A DNA stretch of 64,000 nt from Bacteroidales bacterium (GTDB lineage: Bacteria > Bacteroidota > Bacteroidia > Bacteroidales > F082). Positions 1 through 8,637 of this stretch are shown here, piece after piece (the first letter of the stretch is position 1; each line of letters opens with the position of its first letter). The stretch covers positions 62,001 through 126,000 of the forward strand of contig JAEEJS010000048.1 in the NCBI GenBank assembly GCA_016282015.1, read 5' to 3'. The notes below the pieces were generated by a model, which saw only the letters and a program-made list of their open reading frames with translations, ran no database searches and had not been told where the DNA came from. A program made the position numbers and the translations under genes.

Positions 1-596
1 AGTCCGGCCACGTCTTTGAAAGTGGTCTTAGTGTCTTTTTCCTGATCGTATAGCTGTGCCTTCGACTTGCCGATGTTGAATATCTGGCCGCCACCCATTC
101 CGCCTGCACCGCCGCTCATTCTGCGTGTTATGAATATCCAGAACACCACAAGCAACAGCAGAGGCACCACCCAGCTGATAACCTCGGCGCCCCAGTTATG
201 GCGCTCCACCGGTATCACCTCTACAGGGTTGGCCATGCCTTGCTGAGCCTCGTCAACCTTAGTGTACAAGCGGTCTTCCGACACATTGAGCCTGTAGTTT
301 GGCGAGGTGCCGAAAGTCTGCGGTTTCTCGTTGGGGAAATACTTGCGCATACCCTGGTCGTTAAGGTAAATCTCGGCTGTCCTGCCGTTGACCAGCTCGA
401 TTTTAGACACATCGCCGTCACGGAGCATCTTGCTCAGTTCTGTCATGGTGGTCTCCTTTATCGAACTAGAACCGTTGAACACCATCGACCCTACAAAAAA
501 GGCTATCAGGATAACGTATATCCAGTAAAAGCCTAATTTTTTCTTTGGTTTGTTGTTTTGACTCTGATTATTAAATGGATTCTGATTTTCTGCCAT
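1..596 (-). CDS. ftsH: ATP-dependent zinc metalloprotease FtsH, N-terminal part (cut by window edge)
   Basis: FtsH is the membrane-anchored AAA+ protease that degrades misfolded membrane proteins and some soluble regulators. Only the first 198 codons are visible. The translation has a polar Asn/Gln/Lys-rich start, a first membrane helix at about residues 21-41, a periplasmic domain of about 95 residues and a second helix at about 138-157. A Gly-rich linker then leads to TTFKDVAG, the conserved entry to the AAA domain. Walker motifs and the HExxH zinc site lie outside the window. The start lies 11 bases after the rsfS stop, so rsfS and ftsH probably share a transcript, as is common in Bacteroidota. 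Confidence 0.93.
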   Translation of the reverse strand, partial: MAENQNPFNNQSQNNKPKKKLGFYWIYVILIAFFVGSMVFNGSSSIKETTMTELSKMLRDGDVSKIELVNGRTAEIYLNDQGMRKYFPNEKPQTFGTSPNYRLNVSEDRLYTKVDEAQQGMANPVEVIPVERHNWGAEVISWVVPLLLLVVFWIFITRRMSGGAGGMGGGQIFNIGKSKAQLYDQEKDTKTTFKDVAG

Positions 597-607
597 TTTT
601 TAAAAAT

Positions 608-979
608 TTATTCTTCATAAATGCGCTTTTCCGTATCAGCCCACAAATCCTCCAATTTGTAGAATTCGCGTTTTGATTCCAGAAAAACATGAACCACTAC
701 GTCTATGTAGTCTAACAAAATCCATTCCGAATTTTCAAAACCCTCCTCGTGGTACACGTGAACGTGCAGTTTGTTGCGCACATTTTCGATAATTTTCTCA
801 GCTATGGCGTTGACTTGAGTCTTCGATTGAGCGTGACATATGGCAAAATAATCGGTCACTGCCGATTGTAACTCTCTCATATCCAAGGTTGTAACATCTT
901 TAGCCTTCATCTCCAGCATGGTCTCGACTATGGTTGCCAAGACCTCTTCAGTGTTGTCATTTTCGTGCCTAATTCTCAT
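608..979 (-). CDS. rsfS: ribosome silencing factor RsfS (Iojap/DUF143 family)
   Basis: RsfS binds ribosomal protein L14 and blocks subunit joining when nutrients are scarce. The 123-residue product shows the family core: LDMRELQSAVTDYFAICHA, then a KLHVHVYHEEGFENSEW stretch and the DVVVHVF strand. I start at the ATG giving MRIRHENDN rather than an in-frame codon 39 bases upstream. A TATCTTTG -7 element lies between the two, so the longer form could not be translated from that promoter. It is probably the first gene of an rsfS-ftsH operon, divergent from birA. Confidence 0.93.
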   Translation of the reverse strand: MRIRHENDNTEEVLATIVETMLEMKAKDVTTLDMRELQSAVTDYFAICHAQSKTQVNAIAEKIIENVRNKLHVHVYHEEGFENSEWILLDYIDVVVHVFLESKREFYKLEDLWADTEKRIYEE

Positions 980-996
980 CTTGTGATAAATTTTTG

Positions 997-1004
997 CAAA
1001 GATA
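997..1004 (-). promoter_or_regulatory. Bacteroidota -7 element for rsfS-ftsH
   Basis: Reads TATCTTTG on the minus strand, a full match to TAnnTTTG. It lies about 18 bases upstream of the chosen rsfS ATG. No clear -33 element is visible at the usual spacing. It supports the shorter rsfS start. Confidence 0.6.
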
Positions 1005-1049
1005 CTCAATAAATTCAAAGAATGAAAACTATATTTAAGAAAAAATGTT

Positions 1050-1057
1050 TATTTTTG
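1050..1057 (+). promoter_or_regulatory. Bacteroidota -7 element for birA
   Basis: Reads TATTTTTG, matching TAnnTTTG, and ends 27 bases before the birA ATG. It lies inside the longer open frame, which argues for the internal ATG as the real start. Confidence 0.55.
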
Positions 1058-1084
1058 TTTTTTCAATGTAAATACAACCATTCA

Positions 1085-1867
1085 ATGCAAAACGGGCTGA
1101 CATATTTTCACTTTGATGAGATAAACTCAACTAACTCTTATCTTTATGACAAAATGTCAGTAGGTGAGGATGTGGCCGACACTGTGGTTTCGGCCTCTTA
1201 TCAGACTGCGGGCCGCGGTATGGACAAAAACAGCTGGGAGAGCGCTGAAGGCCAGAATCTGCTGTTTAGCATTGCATTGAATGTCAGTTATTTGGAAGCC
1301 AAAAACCAGTTTAAAATCTCTCAAGCGGTGGCTGTTGCCATAGTCGACACTCTTCAAAGCATAGTCAACAGGCCGGGGCTTTCGGTAAAATGGCCCAACG
1401 ACATCTATTTCGGCGACAAAAAACTCTGCGGTATGCTCATTCAAAACACCGTGGAGGGTAGAATGATGGGTGTTTCCATAATTGGTATAGGGCTGAATGT
1501 CAATCAGATAGAGTTTAGTAAACGCTTGCCGAATCCGATTTCATTAAAGATGATAACGGGGGAGGAGTTGAATCTTCAAAATCTGCTTGAAAAACTGACA
1601 GCAAACATTAAGAATGCGGTTGAAAGTCTTGAAAATCAATCGTGTTTTGAAAGTTTGGATAAAAAATACACCGATAAGCTTTACCGTTACCGCCAATGGG
1701 CTGATTATCTCTATAAAAACGAAGTCAAATCCATGATAATCAATGGATTTGACTTATTTGGAAGGCTTTTGCTCACTGATAAATCAGGAGCAGAGGCTGT
1801 ATGTGACGTTAAAGAGATACAGTTTTGTCTGCCATCATCTCCACAAGATTCTGAAGCGGACGCTTAG
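1085..1867 (+). CDS. birA: biotin--[acetyl-CoA-carboxylase] ligase BirA, catalytic form without HTH
   Basis: The enzyme activates biotin to biotinyl-AMP and transfers it to the biotin-carboxyl-carrier lysine. The 260-residue product has INSTNSYL near the N-terminus, the biotin loop TAGRGMDKNSW, and KWPNDIYFGDKKLCGML with the catalytic lysines. There is no N-terminal winged helix, so it should be a ligase only and not a repressor. An upstream in-frame ATG would add 21 residues with no homology feel and would lie ahead of the -7 element. The last 12 or so residues look like read-through beyond the usual family end (DVKEIQF), and they overlap the convergent SRPBCC gene by 59 bases. Confidence 0.93.
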   Translation: MQNGLTYFHFDEINSTNSYLYDKMSVGEDVADTVVSASYQTAGRGMDKNSWESAEGQNLLFSIALNVSYLEAKNQFKISQAVAVAIVDTLQSIVNRPGLSVKWPNDIYFGDKKLCGMLIQNTVEGRMMGVSIIGIGLNVNQIEFSKRLPNPISLKMITGEELNLQNLLEKLTANIKNAVESLENQSCFESLDKKYTDKLYRYRQWADYLYKNEVKSMIINGFDLFGRLLLTDKSGAEAVCDVKEIQFCLPSSPQDSEADA

Positions 1868-2198
1868 CCATCATAGCCAGAAGAGGGTTGAGGTCGGCGT
1901 CGATTTCGTACATCACGCGGCAACGGTTACCCATACCTGCTATCTTTATGCTAAGGGTGAACTGAAAAGGAGTCTTTCCGGTAGGCACCAACTGCACGAG
2001 GTTGTTCGGTATGCGCTGGCTCACCAACAGTGCCAGATTGCCCATTCCCTGAACTGTGAACGAGAGGGTGTCATAGTCGGCCTTCACGTTGACGACCTGC
2101 TCCGGCAGCAGAGCCGGAATATTGCGCATATCGCTCATGAGCTCGAAAAACTCCTGCTCGCTCTTGCTGCAATCTACATATTGTGACTGAAATATCAT
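1809..2198 (-). CDS. SRPBCC (START-like/polyketide cyclase fold) protein
   Basis: A 129-residue soluble protein with no signal peptide. Its pattern, an N-terminal strand with FFELMSDMRNIPALLPEQV and a long C-terminal helix NPLLAMMAKRPLQNLVEMMADK, is that of the SRPBCC ligand-binding fold. The ligand is unknown. It starts six bases after the pyrE stop and is almost certainly cotranscribed with it, an arrangement I associate with Bacteroidales. Its 3' end overlaps birA on the other strand. No catalytic function can be given. Confidence 0.8.
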   Translation of the reverse strand: MIFQSQYVDCSKSEQEFFELMSDMRNIPALLPEQVVNVKADYDTLSFTVQGMGNLALLVSQRIPNNLVQLVPTGKTPFQFTLSIKIAGMGNRCRVMYEIDADLNPLLAMMAKRPLQNLVEMMADKTVSL

Positions 2199-2204
2199 AT
2201 TTTC

Positions 2205-2855
2205 TTACATTTGGTGAGCTTCTGACCAGGCCTGAGGGTTCTTTCTCCATTCCATCAAGCTCTGCATCTGATCGTCGCTAACATATTTTTCTTCAACGGC
2301 TTTAGTGATAAGAGCCTCATAGTTGCTGATAGTCACCAGTTCGCAGTTGGCTTTCTGGAAAGCTTCGGCAGCTGCCGGCAGCTGATAGGTGAAAATAGCC
2401 ATCATACCCTTTACTTTGGCGCCTTTCTCGCGCAAAGCTTCAACGGCTGCAAGACTTGATTTTCCTGTAGAAACGAGGTCTTCAATCACCACTACTGAAG
2501 CGCCCTGCGGCACTACGCCTTCCACCTGGTTGTTGAGACCGTGCGACTTGGCTTCGGAACGCACATAGCAGAATGGCAGGCCCAATTCCTGAGCCACCAA
2601 AGCGCCCTGAGGTATGCCGCCTGTTGCCACGCCGGCTATTACATCCGGTTTGCCGAATTTGGCCACACACATCTTCGAGAAAGCCTCGCGGATGAATGTT
2701 CTGATGTTAGGATACGACATGGTGATACGGTTGTCGCAGTAGATGGGTGATTTTAATCCACTGGCCCATGTAAAAGGACTTGCAGGATTCAATTTTATTG
2801 CTTTAATTTGCAGCAGGAAATTAGCTAATGTTAGAGCAGTTTCTTTTTCGTTCAT
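2205..2855 (-). CDS. pyrE: orotate phosphoribosyltransferase
   Basis: Converts orotate and PRPP to OMP in de novo pyrimidine synthesis. The 216-residue product has FTWASGLKSPIYCDNR near the N-terminus, GVATGGIPQGAL in the middle and the PRPP-binding motif VVVIEDLVSTGKSS at about residues 120-133. I start at MNEKETALTL. A longer in-frame form would pass through the promoter element TACATTTG just upstream. First gene of a pyrE-SRPBCC operon. pyrH, the next-but-two step toward UTP, is encoded about 10 kb away. Confidence 0.96.
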   Translation of the reverse strand: MNEKETALTLANFLLQIKAIKLNPASPFTWASGLKSPIYCDNRITMSYPNIRTFIREAFSKMCVAKFGKPDVIAGVATGGIPQGALVAQELGLPFCYVRSEAKSHGLNNQVEGVVPQGASVVVIEDLVSTGKSSLAAVEALREKGAKVKGMMAIFTYQLPAAAEAFQKANCELVTISNYEALITKAVEEKYVSDDQMQSLMEWRKNPQAWSEAHQM

Positions 2856-2874
2856 AACGTGTAAAAATTTGATG

Positions 2875-2882
2875 CAAATGTA
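2875..2882 (-). promoter_or_regulatory. Bacteroidota -7 element for pyrE
   Basis: Reads TACATTTG on the minus strand, a full TAnnTTTG match, about 20 bases upstream of the pyrE ATG. It covers the start codon of the divergent NUDIX gene, so transcription of the two genes may interfere. Confidence 0.5.
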
Positions 2883-3483
2883 CAGACTTTTTTGTAACAC
2901 TCGGACGTTGTCCGCAAATAATTTTTCTGAATATGTTTTGGCCGAACATGTCGACTATACTGAAAAATCATTGGAATTGGCAGAGAAGACGCGACAATGG
3001 CTCGAAGATGAGACAATAGAGAACCTCGATTTTGGCGACTCTGACGGCGTGGATGTGGCTCTGGCCATGAAGGCTGTGTTTGAGCAGGTCCCGGCGGCGG
3101 GTGGATTGGTAATCATTGACAATCAGTTTGTTGCCATCGAAAGAAAAGGCATAGCTGACATACCTAAAGGGCATATCGAGAAGGGCGAGAGTCCAGAGGT
3201 GGCTGCCTTGCGCGAGGTGGAGGAGGAGACGGGTATTACCAATCTCGAAATAATAAGGGAACTACCAGCCACTTGGCATTGCTATCGTCCGGATAATCAA
3301 TGGACTATCAAGAAAACCAGCTGGTATCTGATGCGTACCTCGAGCGACCGGCCTTTTGTACCTCAGACAGAAGAGGGAATCACCAAGGTTTATCTGGTCG
3401 GCAAAGACCAATTGGAGGAGTTTGAGAAACATACCTTCGATTCACTTAAAAGTTTAGTTGCTGAAGTTAGTCCGTATTTGTAA
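2878..3483 (+). CDS. NUDIX hydrolase
   Basis: A 201-residue protein with a complete Nudix box, GHIEKGESPEVAALREVEEETGI as GX5EX7REVxEEXGI, at about residues 101-123. The N-terminus MYRLFCNTRTL resembles a Bacteroidota subfamily in which a short beta domain precedes the Nudix fold. The substrate, some nucleoside diphosphate linked to X, cannot be read from sequence. The ATG chosen is the one before YRLFCN. Another ATG two codons earlier is possible, and a much longer in-frame extension overlaps pyrE antisense and is unlikely. Confidence 0.88.
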   Translation: MYRLFCNTRTLSANNFSEYVLAEHVDYTEKSLELAEKTRQWLEDETIENLDFGDSDGVDVALAMKAVFEQVPAAGGLVIIDNQFVAIERKGIADIPKGHIEKGESPEVAALREVEEETGITNLEIIRELPATWHCYRPDNQWTIKKTSWYLMRTSSDRPFVPQTEEGITKVYLVGKDQLEEFEKHTFDSLKSLVAEVSPYL

Positions 3484-3499
3484 ATTTTTACTATCTTTG
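3468..3499 (+). promoter_or_regulatory. promoter for coaD
   Basis: TTG followed 21 bases later by TATCTTTG, matching the Bacteroidota -33/-7 pattern. It overlaps the end of the NUDIX gene and lies 15 bases before the coaD ATG, ruling out the longer in-frame start for coaD. Confidence 0.6.
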
Positions 3500-3514
3500 C
3501 ATAAATTATTTGTC

Positions 3515-3979
3515 ATGAAAACAGGAATTTTCGCCGGTTCGTTCGATCCAATCACACTCGGACACGAGGACATAGTGCTGCAGGCTATGCCGCTTTTTGA
3601 CGAGATTATCATAGCCGTAGGCGTTAATATCGACAAGAAATACAGTTATCCGCTTGACGACCGCATAAAATGGATTAAAAACACATTTTCGGCCTATCCG
3701 AAGGTAAAAGTGGTCAGTTACGAAGGCCTTACGGTCGATTTGTGCAAAAAAACGAAAGCCGGCTTCATAATCCGCGGGCTGCGCAACACAACCGATTTTG
3801 AGTACGAAAGCATCATAGCTGAGGCCAACAAGAGGCTCTGTCCCGAGGTTGACACTGTGTTTTTCCTCTCAAGGCCTGAGTTGCGTTGCATTTCATCCAC
3901 TGTGGTGCGCGATGTGCTGAAAAATCAGGGCGACGCCCGTCAGTTCATTCCTGAAAAGTCGGGTTTTTATGAGAAATAA
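3515..3979 (+). CDS. coaD: phosphopantetheine adenylyltransferase
   Basis: Transfers AMP from ATP to 4'-phosphopantetheine, the penultimate step of coenzyme A synthesis. The 154-residue protein is of usual length and carries GSFDPITLGH (nucleotidyltransferase TxGH motif) at about residues 8-17, IIRGLRNTTDFEYE in the middle and ISSTVVRD near the C-terminus. The following gene starts inside its last codons, overlapping by 11 bases, so the two are probably translated from one transcript. Confidence 0.96.
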   Translation: MKTGIFAGSFDPITLGHEDIVLQAMPLFDEIIIAVGVNIDKKYSYPLDDRIKWIKNTFSAYPKVKVVSYEGLTVDLCKKTKAGFIIRGLRNTTDFEYESIIAEANKRLCPEVDTVFFLSRPELRCISSTVVRDVLKNQGDARQFIPEKSGFYEK

Positions 3980-5264
3980 GGCGTTTTGGGGGGTGATGGC
4001 GGCTTTGTTGCTGCCCTTGTTTGCCGCAGGGCAGAACGTGAGCATAACCGGCACTACAAACCGGCCCGACGAGCTGGTGCGACTGCTGTCCTACGACGAG
4101 ATGTTTACCTGTCATCAGACCCTGCTGGCCGACACCCGTTCCGACAAGGACGGAAAATTCCATCTTGAGGCTTCGATAAATGAAATCACCCCGGCTCAAA
4201 TCGCCCTCGGTTTGGAGCGTGTGGATGTGATTTTAAGCCCTGACGGAAGCTATGATTTCGAGATAACCGTACCTGAAAAACAGCCCGATGCATCCTTTTT
4301 CGAAAAGGAACAGCCTACCCTTGTTATCAATTCCATAAATGACGGTGGTGTGTATTTGCAATATATTGATGCAGAGTTGTTTATCAACGATTATATCTAC
4401 CAAAACTTTAATACTATTTATCGAGGCAGAAAGCTTTCTCTTCTCGACTCATTGGACGCAAAACTGGCTGAGAATGTGGGTGAGATCAAGTCGGATTATG
4501 TGCTTGACATGGTTAAGTACAAAAAGGCGGCCGTAGTAACGGCTGTAAGCTCAAAAAAAGCCATGGCTGACTATTTTGACGGACAGGCGGTTTTGTACTC
4601 GCAGACGGCTTATATGGACGCTTTTTTCGAATTATTCAAGTCGGATGTCAGTGACAATGACTTTTTGTCACGCAATCCACAGCTGGCCGAGTTGATTGCC
4701 ATGAATGAACAGCAGAAAAAGTGCAAGGCGAATCCTGCTGAAAAGCAGAATGTGATTAACTATCTGGAAAACATTATAAAAACTACCAAATACGCAGGGA
4801 ACAAGCTGGTGGCGACCAATCTTATCACCTCAATTGAAGACCTTTCGTACGACTCCAAGGCTCCTGATTTCGCCTTAAAGGACAAAAATGGCAATATAAT
4901 ACAGCTGTCAGATTATAAAAACGACATGGTATTGTTGCAATTTGTCGATGGATATTCGCCTTTGTTAGAGCATGAATTCGCCACTTTGAACGAGTTGCGG
5001 AAGCAGTGGAACGACACCATACAAGTGGTGACAATAGCTACAGAAGATTCTTTTGATGAGGTTTTACAACTATTTGAAAAACAAGGTTTTGAATGGCAAT
5101 TGTTAAACCTTTACAATAATATGCTTTTGCTTGAAAAATACCATGTTGTGACCTTCCCAAGCTACATCATTTTGAAGAAAAAAGGCCGCGTTGGAATGGC
5201 TCCGGCACCCTCGCCTGAACACCAACTGGAAAAACATGTGAGAAGAATTAGCAAGTATTTGTAA
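3969..5264 (+). CDS. secreted thioredoxin-fold protein of the TlpA/ResA type, lacking the CxxC
   Basis: A 431-residue exported protein with signal peptide MRNKAFWGVMAALLLPLFAAGQ. Residues about 20-100 resemble the DUF4369-type beta domain found ahead of Bacteroidota thiol-disulfide oxidoreductases. A helical middle follows, then a redoxin domain from about residue 295 (SYDSKAPDFALKDKNG). Where the CxxC should be, after VLLQFVDG, the sequence reads YSPLLEHE with no cysteine. The cis-proline loop VTFPSYII is kept. It therefore probably cannot exchange disulfides and may act as a binding or chaperone module. It overlaps coaD by 11 bases. Confidence 0.8.
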   Translation: MRNKAFWGVMAALLLPLFAAGQNVSITGTTNRPDELVRLLSYDEMFTCHQTLLADTRSDKDGKFHLEASINEITPAQIALGLERVDVILSPDGSYDFEITVPEKQPDASFFEKEQPTLVINSINDGGVYLQYIDAELFINDYIYQNFNTIYRGRKLSLLDSLDAKLAENVGEIKSDYVLDMVKYKKAAVVTAVSSKKAMADYFDGQAVLYSQTAYMDAFFELFKSDVSDNDFLSRNPQLAELIAMNEQQKKCKANPAEKQNVINYLENIIKTTKYAGNKLVATNLITSIEDLSYDSKAPDFALKDKNGNIIQLSDYKNDMVLLQFVDGYSPLLEHEFATLNELRKQWNDTIQVVTIATEDSFDEVLQLFEKQGFEWQLLNLYNNMLLLEKYHVVTFPSYIILKKKGRVGMAPAPSPEHQLEKHVRRISKYL

Positions 5265-5273
5265 ATTTTTTAT

Positions 5274-5281
5274 TATTTTTG
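5274..5281 (+). promoter_or_regulatory. Bacteroidota -7 element for secA
   Basis: TATTTTTG, matching TAnnTTTG, about 60 bases upstream of the secA ATG. No convincing -33 element is visible. It would give a leader of roughly 50 bases. Confidence 0.5.
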
Positions 5282-5340
5282 CATAATTTTTGATACAGAT
5301 GTTTTTTTAAAACATAATATTCACGAAAAGCTAAGGAAAA

Positions 5341-8300
5341 ATGGGTTTTTTAACAAGATTATTCGGTGACAAGTCAACGCGTGACAACAAGGCTTTGCAG
5401 CCGTTGTTGCAGAAAACACTCGATGCATACGAGAACATTAAGAATTTGGATATTGACAGTCTGCGTCATAAGACTGTGGAATTTAAGGAATACATCCGCA
5501 ATTATGTGGCTGAGGATGAGGCTAAGATAGCCGAGCTTAAGGCCAATGTGGAGGCCAATCCTGACATGGATTTGGAGAAAAAGAACGACATCTACGAGCA
5601 GGTCGACAAGTTGGAGAAGAAGCTTCTCGACAAGGTTGACGAGGCTCTTGACCATGTGATGCCTGAGGCTTTCGCCGTTTTGAAGGAGACAGCCAGACGT
5701 TTCAAGGAAAACGAGGTGATTGAAGCTACAGCCACAGACCTCGACCGCGATTTGGCGGCAAAATGCGAGAATATCCGCATTGAGGGCGACCGTGTGTTTT
5801 ACGACACCAGCTGGGTTGCCGGCGGCAACATGATCCGTTGGGATATGGTGCACTACGATGTGCAAATCATAGGCGGTATAGTATTGCATCAGGGTAAGAT
5901 TGCAGAAATGGCTACAGGTGAAGGTAAGACCCTGGTGGCTACCTTGCCGGTTTATCTGCGCGGTCTGTCAGGACGTGGAGTGCATGTGGTGACAGTTAAC
6001 GACTACCTCGCAAAACGTGACTCGGAGTGGATGGGACCTCTGTATAACTTCCTTGGACTCACCATCGACTGCATAGACAAGCACCAGCCTAACTCGGCTG
6101 AGCGCCGCGCTGCCTACAACTCCGACATCACTTACGGTACAAACAACGAATTCGGTTTCGACTACCTGCGTGACAACATGACACGCTCGCCTGAAGAAAT
6201 GGTGCAGCGTCCGCGTCATTACTACGCCATAGTGGACGAGGTCGACTCTGTGTTGATTGACGATGCCCGTACGCCTCTCATCATCAGCGGACCTATTCCT
6301 CATGGTGAAGATCAAGAATTTATTCAGCTTAAGCCGGATGTTGTCAAGCTTTACGAGGCTCAGAAACGCCTTGTGACACAATGCCTTGCCGAAGCTAAGA
6401 AGATATTGACCAATCCTAATGCCACTGAAGATGAGAAATCGCACGGTGCCGACCAGTTGTTCCGCGCGTTCCACGGACTCCCGAAGAACACCGCTCTCAT
6501 CAAGTTCCTTTCGGAAGAGGGTATGAAGTCTTTGCTTCTGAAGACTGAAGGCTTCTACATGCAGGAGCAGAGCAAGAACATGCACATCATTGACGACGAG
6601 TTGTATTTCGTCATAGACGAAAAACTCAATACAGTGGTGCTTACCGATAAAGGTAACGAGGAATTGGCCAAGGCATACAACGATCCGTCGTTCTTCATCA
6701 TTCCGGATGTGGGTTCGGAGATTGCCGAACTTGAGAAGTCGGGCTTGAGCGACGACGAGAAAGTGTTGAAGAAATCGGAGATACTGCGTGTGTTCTCGGA
6801 AAAGTCAGACCGTGTGCACACAGTGCAGCAGCTGCTGAAGGCATACACCCTGTTTGAGAAAGACGTCGACTATGTGGTCATAGACAACAAGGTCAAGATT
6901 GTGGATGAGCAGACAGGCCGTATCATGGAAGGCCGCCGCTGGTCGGACGGTTTGCATCAGGCTGTGGAGGCTAAGGAAAACGTCGATGTGGAAGCAGCCA
7001 CCCAGACCTATGCCACCATCACCCTGCAGAACTACTTCCGCATGTACCACAAGCTGGCCGGTATGACAGGTACCGCTATCACAGAAGCCGGCGAGTTCTG
7101 GGATATCTACAAACTGGATGTGGTTGAGATACCGACTAACAAACCTATAGCCCGTATCGACCACGACGATTTGATTTACAAGACAAAACGTGAGAAATAT
7201 TCAGCCATCATAGCAAATATTGAGGAGCTTGTCAAAGAGGGCAGACCTGTGCTGGTGGGTACCACTTCGGTGGAGGTGTCAGAGCTGTTGAGCAGAATGC
7301 TGACACGTGCCAATATCAAGCACAATGTGTTGAACGCCAAGTTGCACTTCAAGGAGGCTCAGATTGTGAAAGACGCCGGTCAGGCCGGCACCGTTACCAT
7401 AGCCACCAACATGGCTGGCCGTGGTACCGATATCAAGTTGGGACCGGGAGTGAAAGAGGCGGGCGGTTTGGCCATCATTGGTACTGAACGTCACGAGTCA
7501 CGCCGTGTTGACCGTCAGCTGAGAGGCCGTTCAGGCCGTCAGGGCGATCCGGGTAGCTCACAGTTCTTCGTCTCATTGGAAGACGACTTGATGCGTCTGT
7601 TCGGCTCTGAACGTATAGCAGGCATCATGGACCGTCTGGGCATGAAGGAAGGCGAGGTGATTCAGCATTCAATGATTACCAAGCAGATAGACAAGGCCCA
7701 AAAGAAAGTGGAGGAGAACCACTTCGGTGTACGTAAACACTTGCTCGATTATGACGACGTGATGAACATGCAGCGTAAGGCTATTTACGAAAAACGCCAT
7801 CACGCCTTGTTCGGCGAACGTTTGGAGATAGATATCAACAACATGATGTACGACCTCGGCGAGTCTATCATCAGCCGCCACAAGGAAGACGAAAGCTACG
7901 ACGAGCTGAAACTCGACGTGCTGTCGAACATGGGTGTTGAGGTGCCTTTTGACGAGAATGAGTTCAAGCATGGCAAACTCGATGCTTTGGCCGACCAACT
8001 CTTCGAAAAAGCTCTCGAATCATACAACAGGAAAATGCAGCTGGTGGGGCAGAAGACCTTGCCGGTTATCAAGCAGATATACGAAAACCAGCCCGGACTG
8101 AAATATATCTTGATTCCGTTCACCGACGGCAAGAAAGGCATCAATGTTTCGGTTAATATCGAGAAGGCGGTGCAGAATGGCGAGCGTGAGATATCGCTAG
8201 CACTGGAAAAGTTCATAACGCTCGCCATGATAGACGACGCATGGGTTGAACATCTCCGCGAGATTGACGATTTGAAGCAGGCAGTGCAAAACAGCGCCCA

Positions 8301-8637
8301 TTATGAACAGAAGGATCCATTGGTTATCTACAAGATGGAGTCGTATAACCTGTTCGAGAACATGATTCTGAAGATGAATACCGATGTCATCTCCTTCCTG
8401 ATGAAGTCAGACCTCCCGGCGCCGGATCCGAACAACGCCCGTGCCCAGCGTGCCAAGGCTGTTGACCGCAGCAAACTCAAGGAGCAGCGCAACGACCTCT
8501 TGTCAAAGGCTAACACAAACACTCAGGAGAATCAAGTGACTCAACCTATACATGTCGAAAAGAAAGTGGGCCGCAATGACCCTTGTCCTTGCGGTTCAGG
8601 CAAGAAATATAAAAACTGTCACGGAAGATTGGAATGA
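5341..8637 (+). CDS. secA: preprotein translocase ATPase SecA
   Basis: Motor ATPase that drives unfolded preproteins through SecYEG. The 1098-residue length is that of the long Bacteroidota SecA. Visible landmarks are Walker [10 protein letters not shown] at about residue 190, [12 protein letters not shown], the [15 protein letters not shown]alker B region at about 298, [11 protein letters not shown] and [10 protein letters not shown] in the second motor half, and a C-terminal zinc finger [14 protein letters not shown] that binds SecB or ribosomes. Insertions in the first 150 residues and around residues 325-420 are typical of this phylum. The following patatin gene overlaps the stop by four bases (ATGA), implying coupled translation. 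Confidence 0.98.
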   Translation: MGFLTRLFGDKSTRDNKALQPLLQKTLDAYENIKNLDIDSLRHKTVEFKEYIRNYVAEDEAKIAELKANVEANPDMDLEKKNDIYEQVDKLEKKLLDKVDEALDHVMPEAFAVLKETARRFKENEVIEATATDLDRDLAAKCENIRIEGDRVFYDTSWVAGGNMIRWDMVHYDVQIIGGIVLHQGKIAEMATGEGKTLVATLPVYLRGLSGRGVHVVTVNDYLAKRDSEWMGPLYNFLGLTIDCIDKHQPNSAERRAAYNSDITYGTNNEFGFDYLRDNMTRSPEEMVQRPRHYYAIVDEVDSVLIDDARTPLIISGPIPHGEDQEFIQLKPDVVKLYEAQKRLVTQCLAEAKKILTNPNATEDEKSHGADQLFRAFHGLPKNTALIKFLSEEGMKSLLLKTEGFYMQEQSKNMHIIDDELYFVIDEKLNTVVLTDKGNEELAKAYNDPSFFIIPDVGSEIAELEKSGLSDDEKVLKKSEILRVFSEKSDRVHTVQQLLKAYTLFEKDVDYVVIDNKVKIVDEQTGRIMEGRRWSDGLHQAVEAKENVDVEAATQTYATITLQNYFRMYHKLAGMTGTAITEAGEFWDIYKLDVVEIPTNKPIARIDHDDLIYKTKREKYSAIIANIEELVKEGRPVLVGTTSVEVSELLSRMLTRANIKHNVLNAKLHFKEAQIVKDAGQAGTVTIATNMAGRGTDIKLGPGVKEAGGLAIIGTERHESRRVDRQLRGRSGRQGDPGSSQFFVSLEDDLMRLFGSERIAGIMDRLGMKEGEVIQHSMITKQIDKAQKKVEENHFGVRKHLLDYDDVMNMQRKAIYEKRHHALFGERLEIDINNMMYDLGESIISRHKEDESYDELKLDVLSNMGVEVPFDENEFKHGKLDALADQLFEKALESYNRKMQLVGQKTLPVIKQIYENQPGLKYILIPFTDGKKGINVSVNIEKAVQNGEREISLALEKFITLAMIDDAWVEHLREIDDLKQAVQNSAHYEQKDPLVIYKMESYNLFENMILKMNTDVISFLMKSDLPAPDPNNARAQRAKAVDRSKLKEQRNDLLSKANTNTQENQVTQPIHVEKKVGRNDPCPCGSGKKYKNCHGRLE

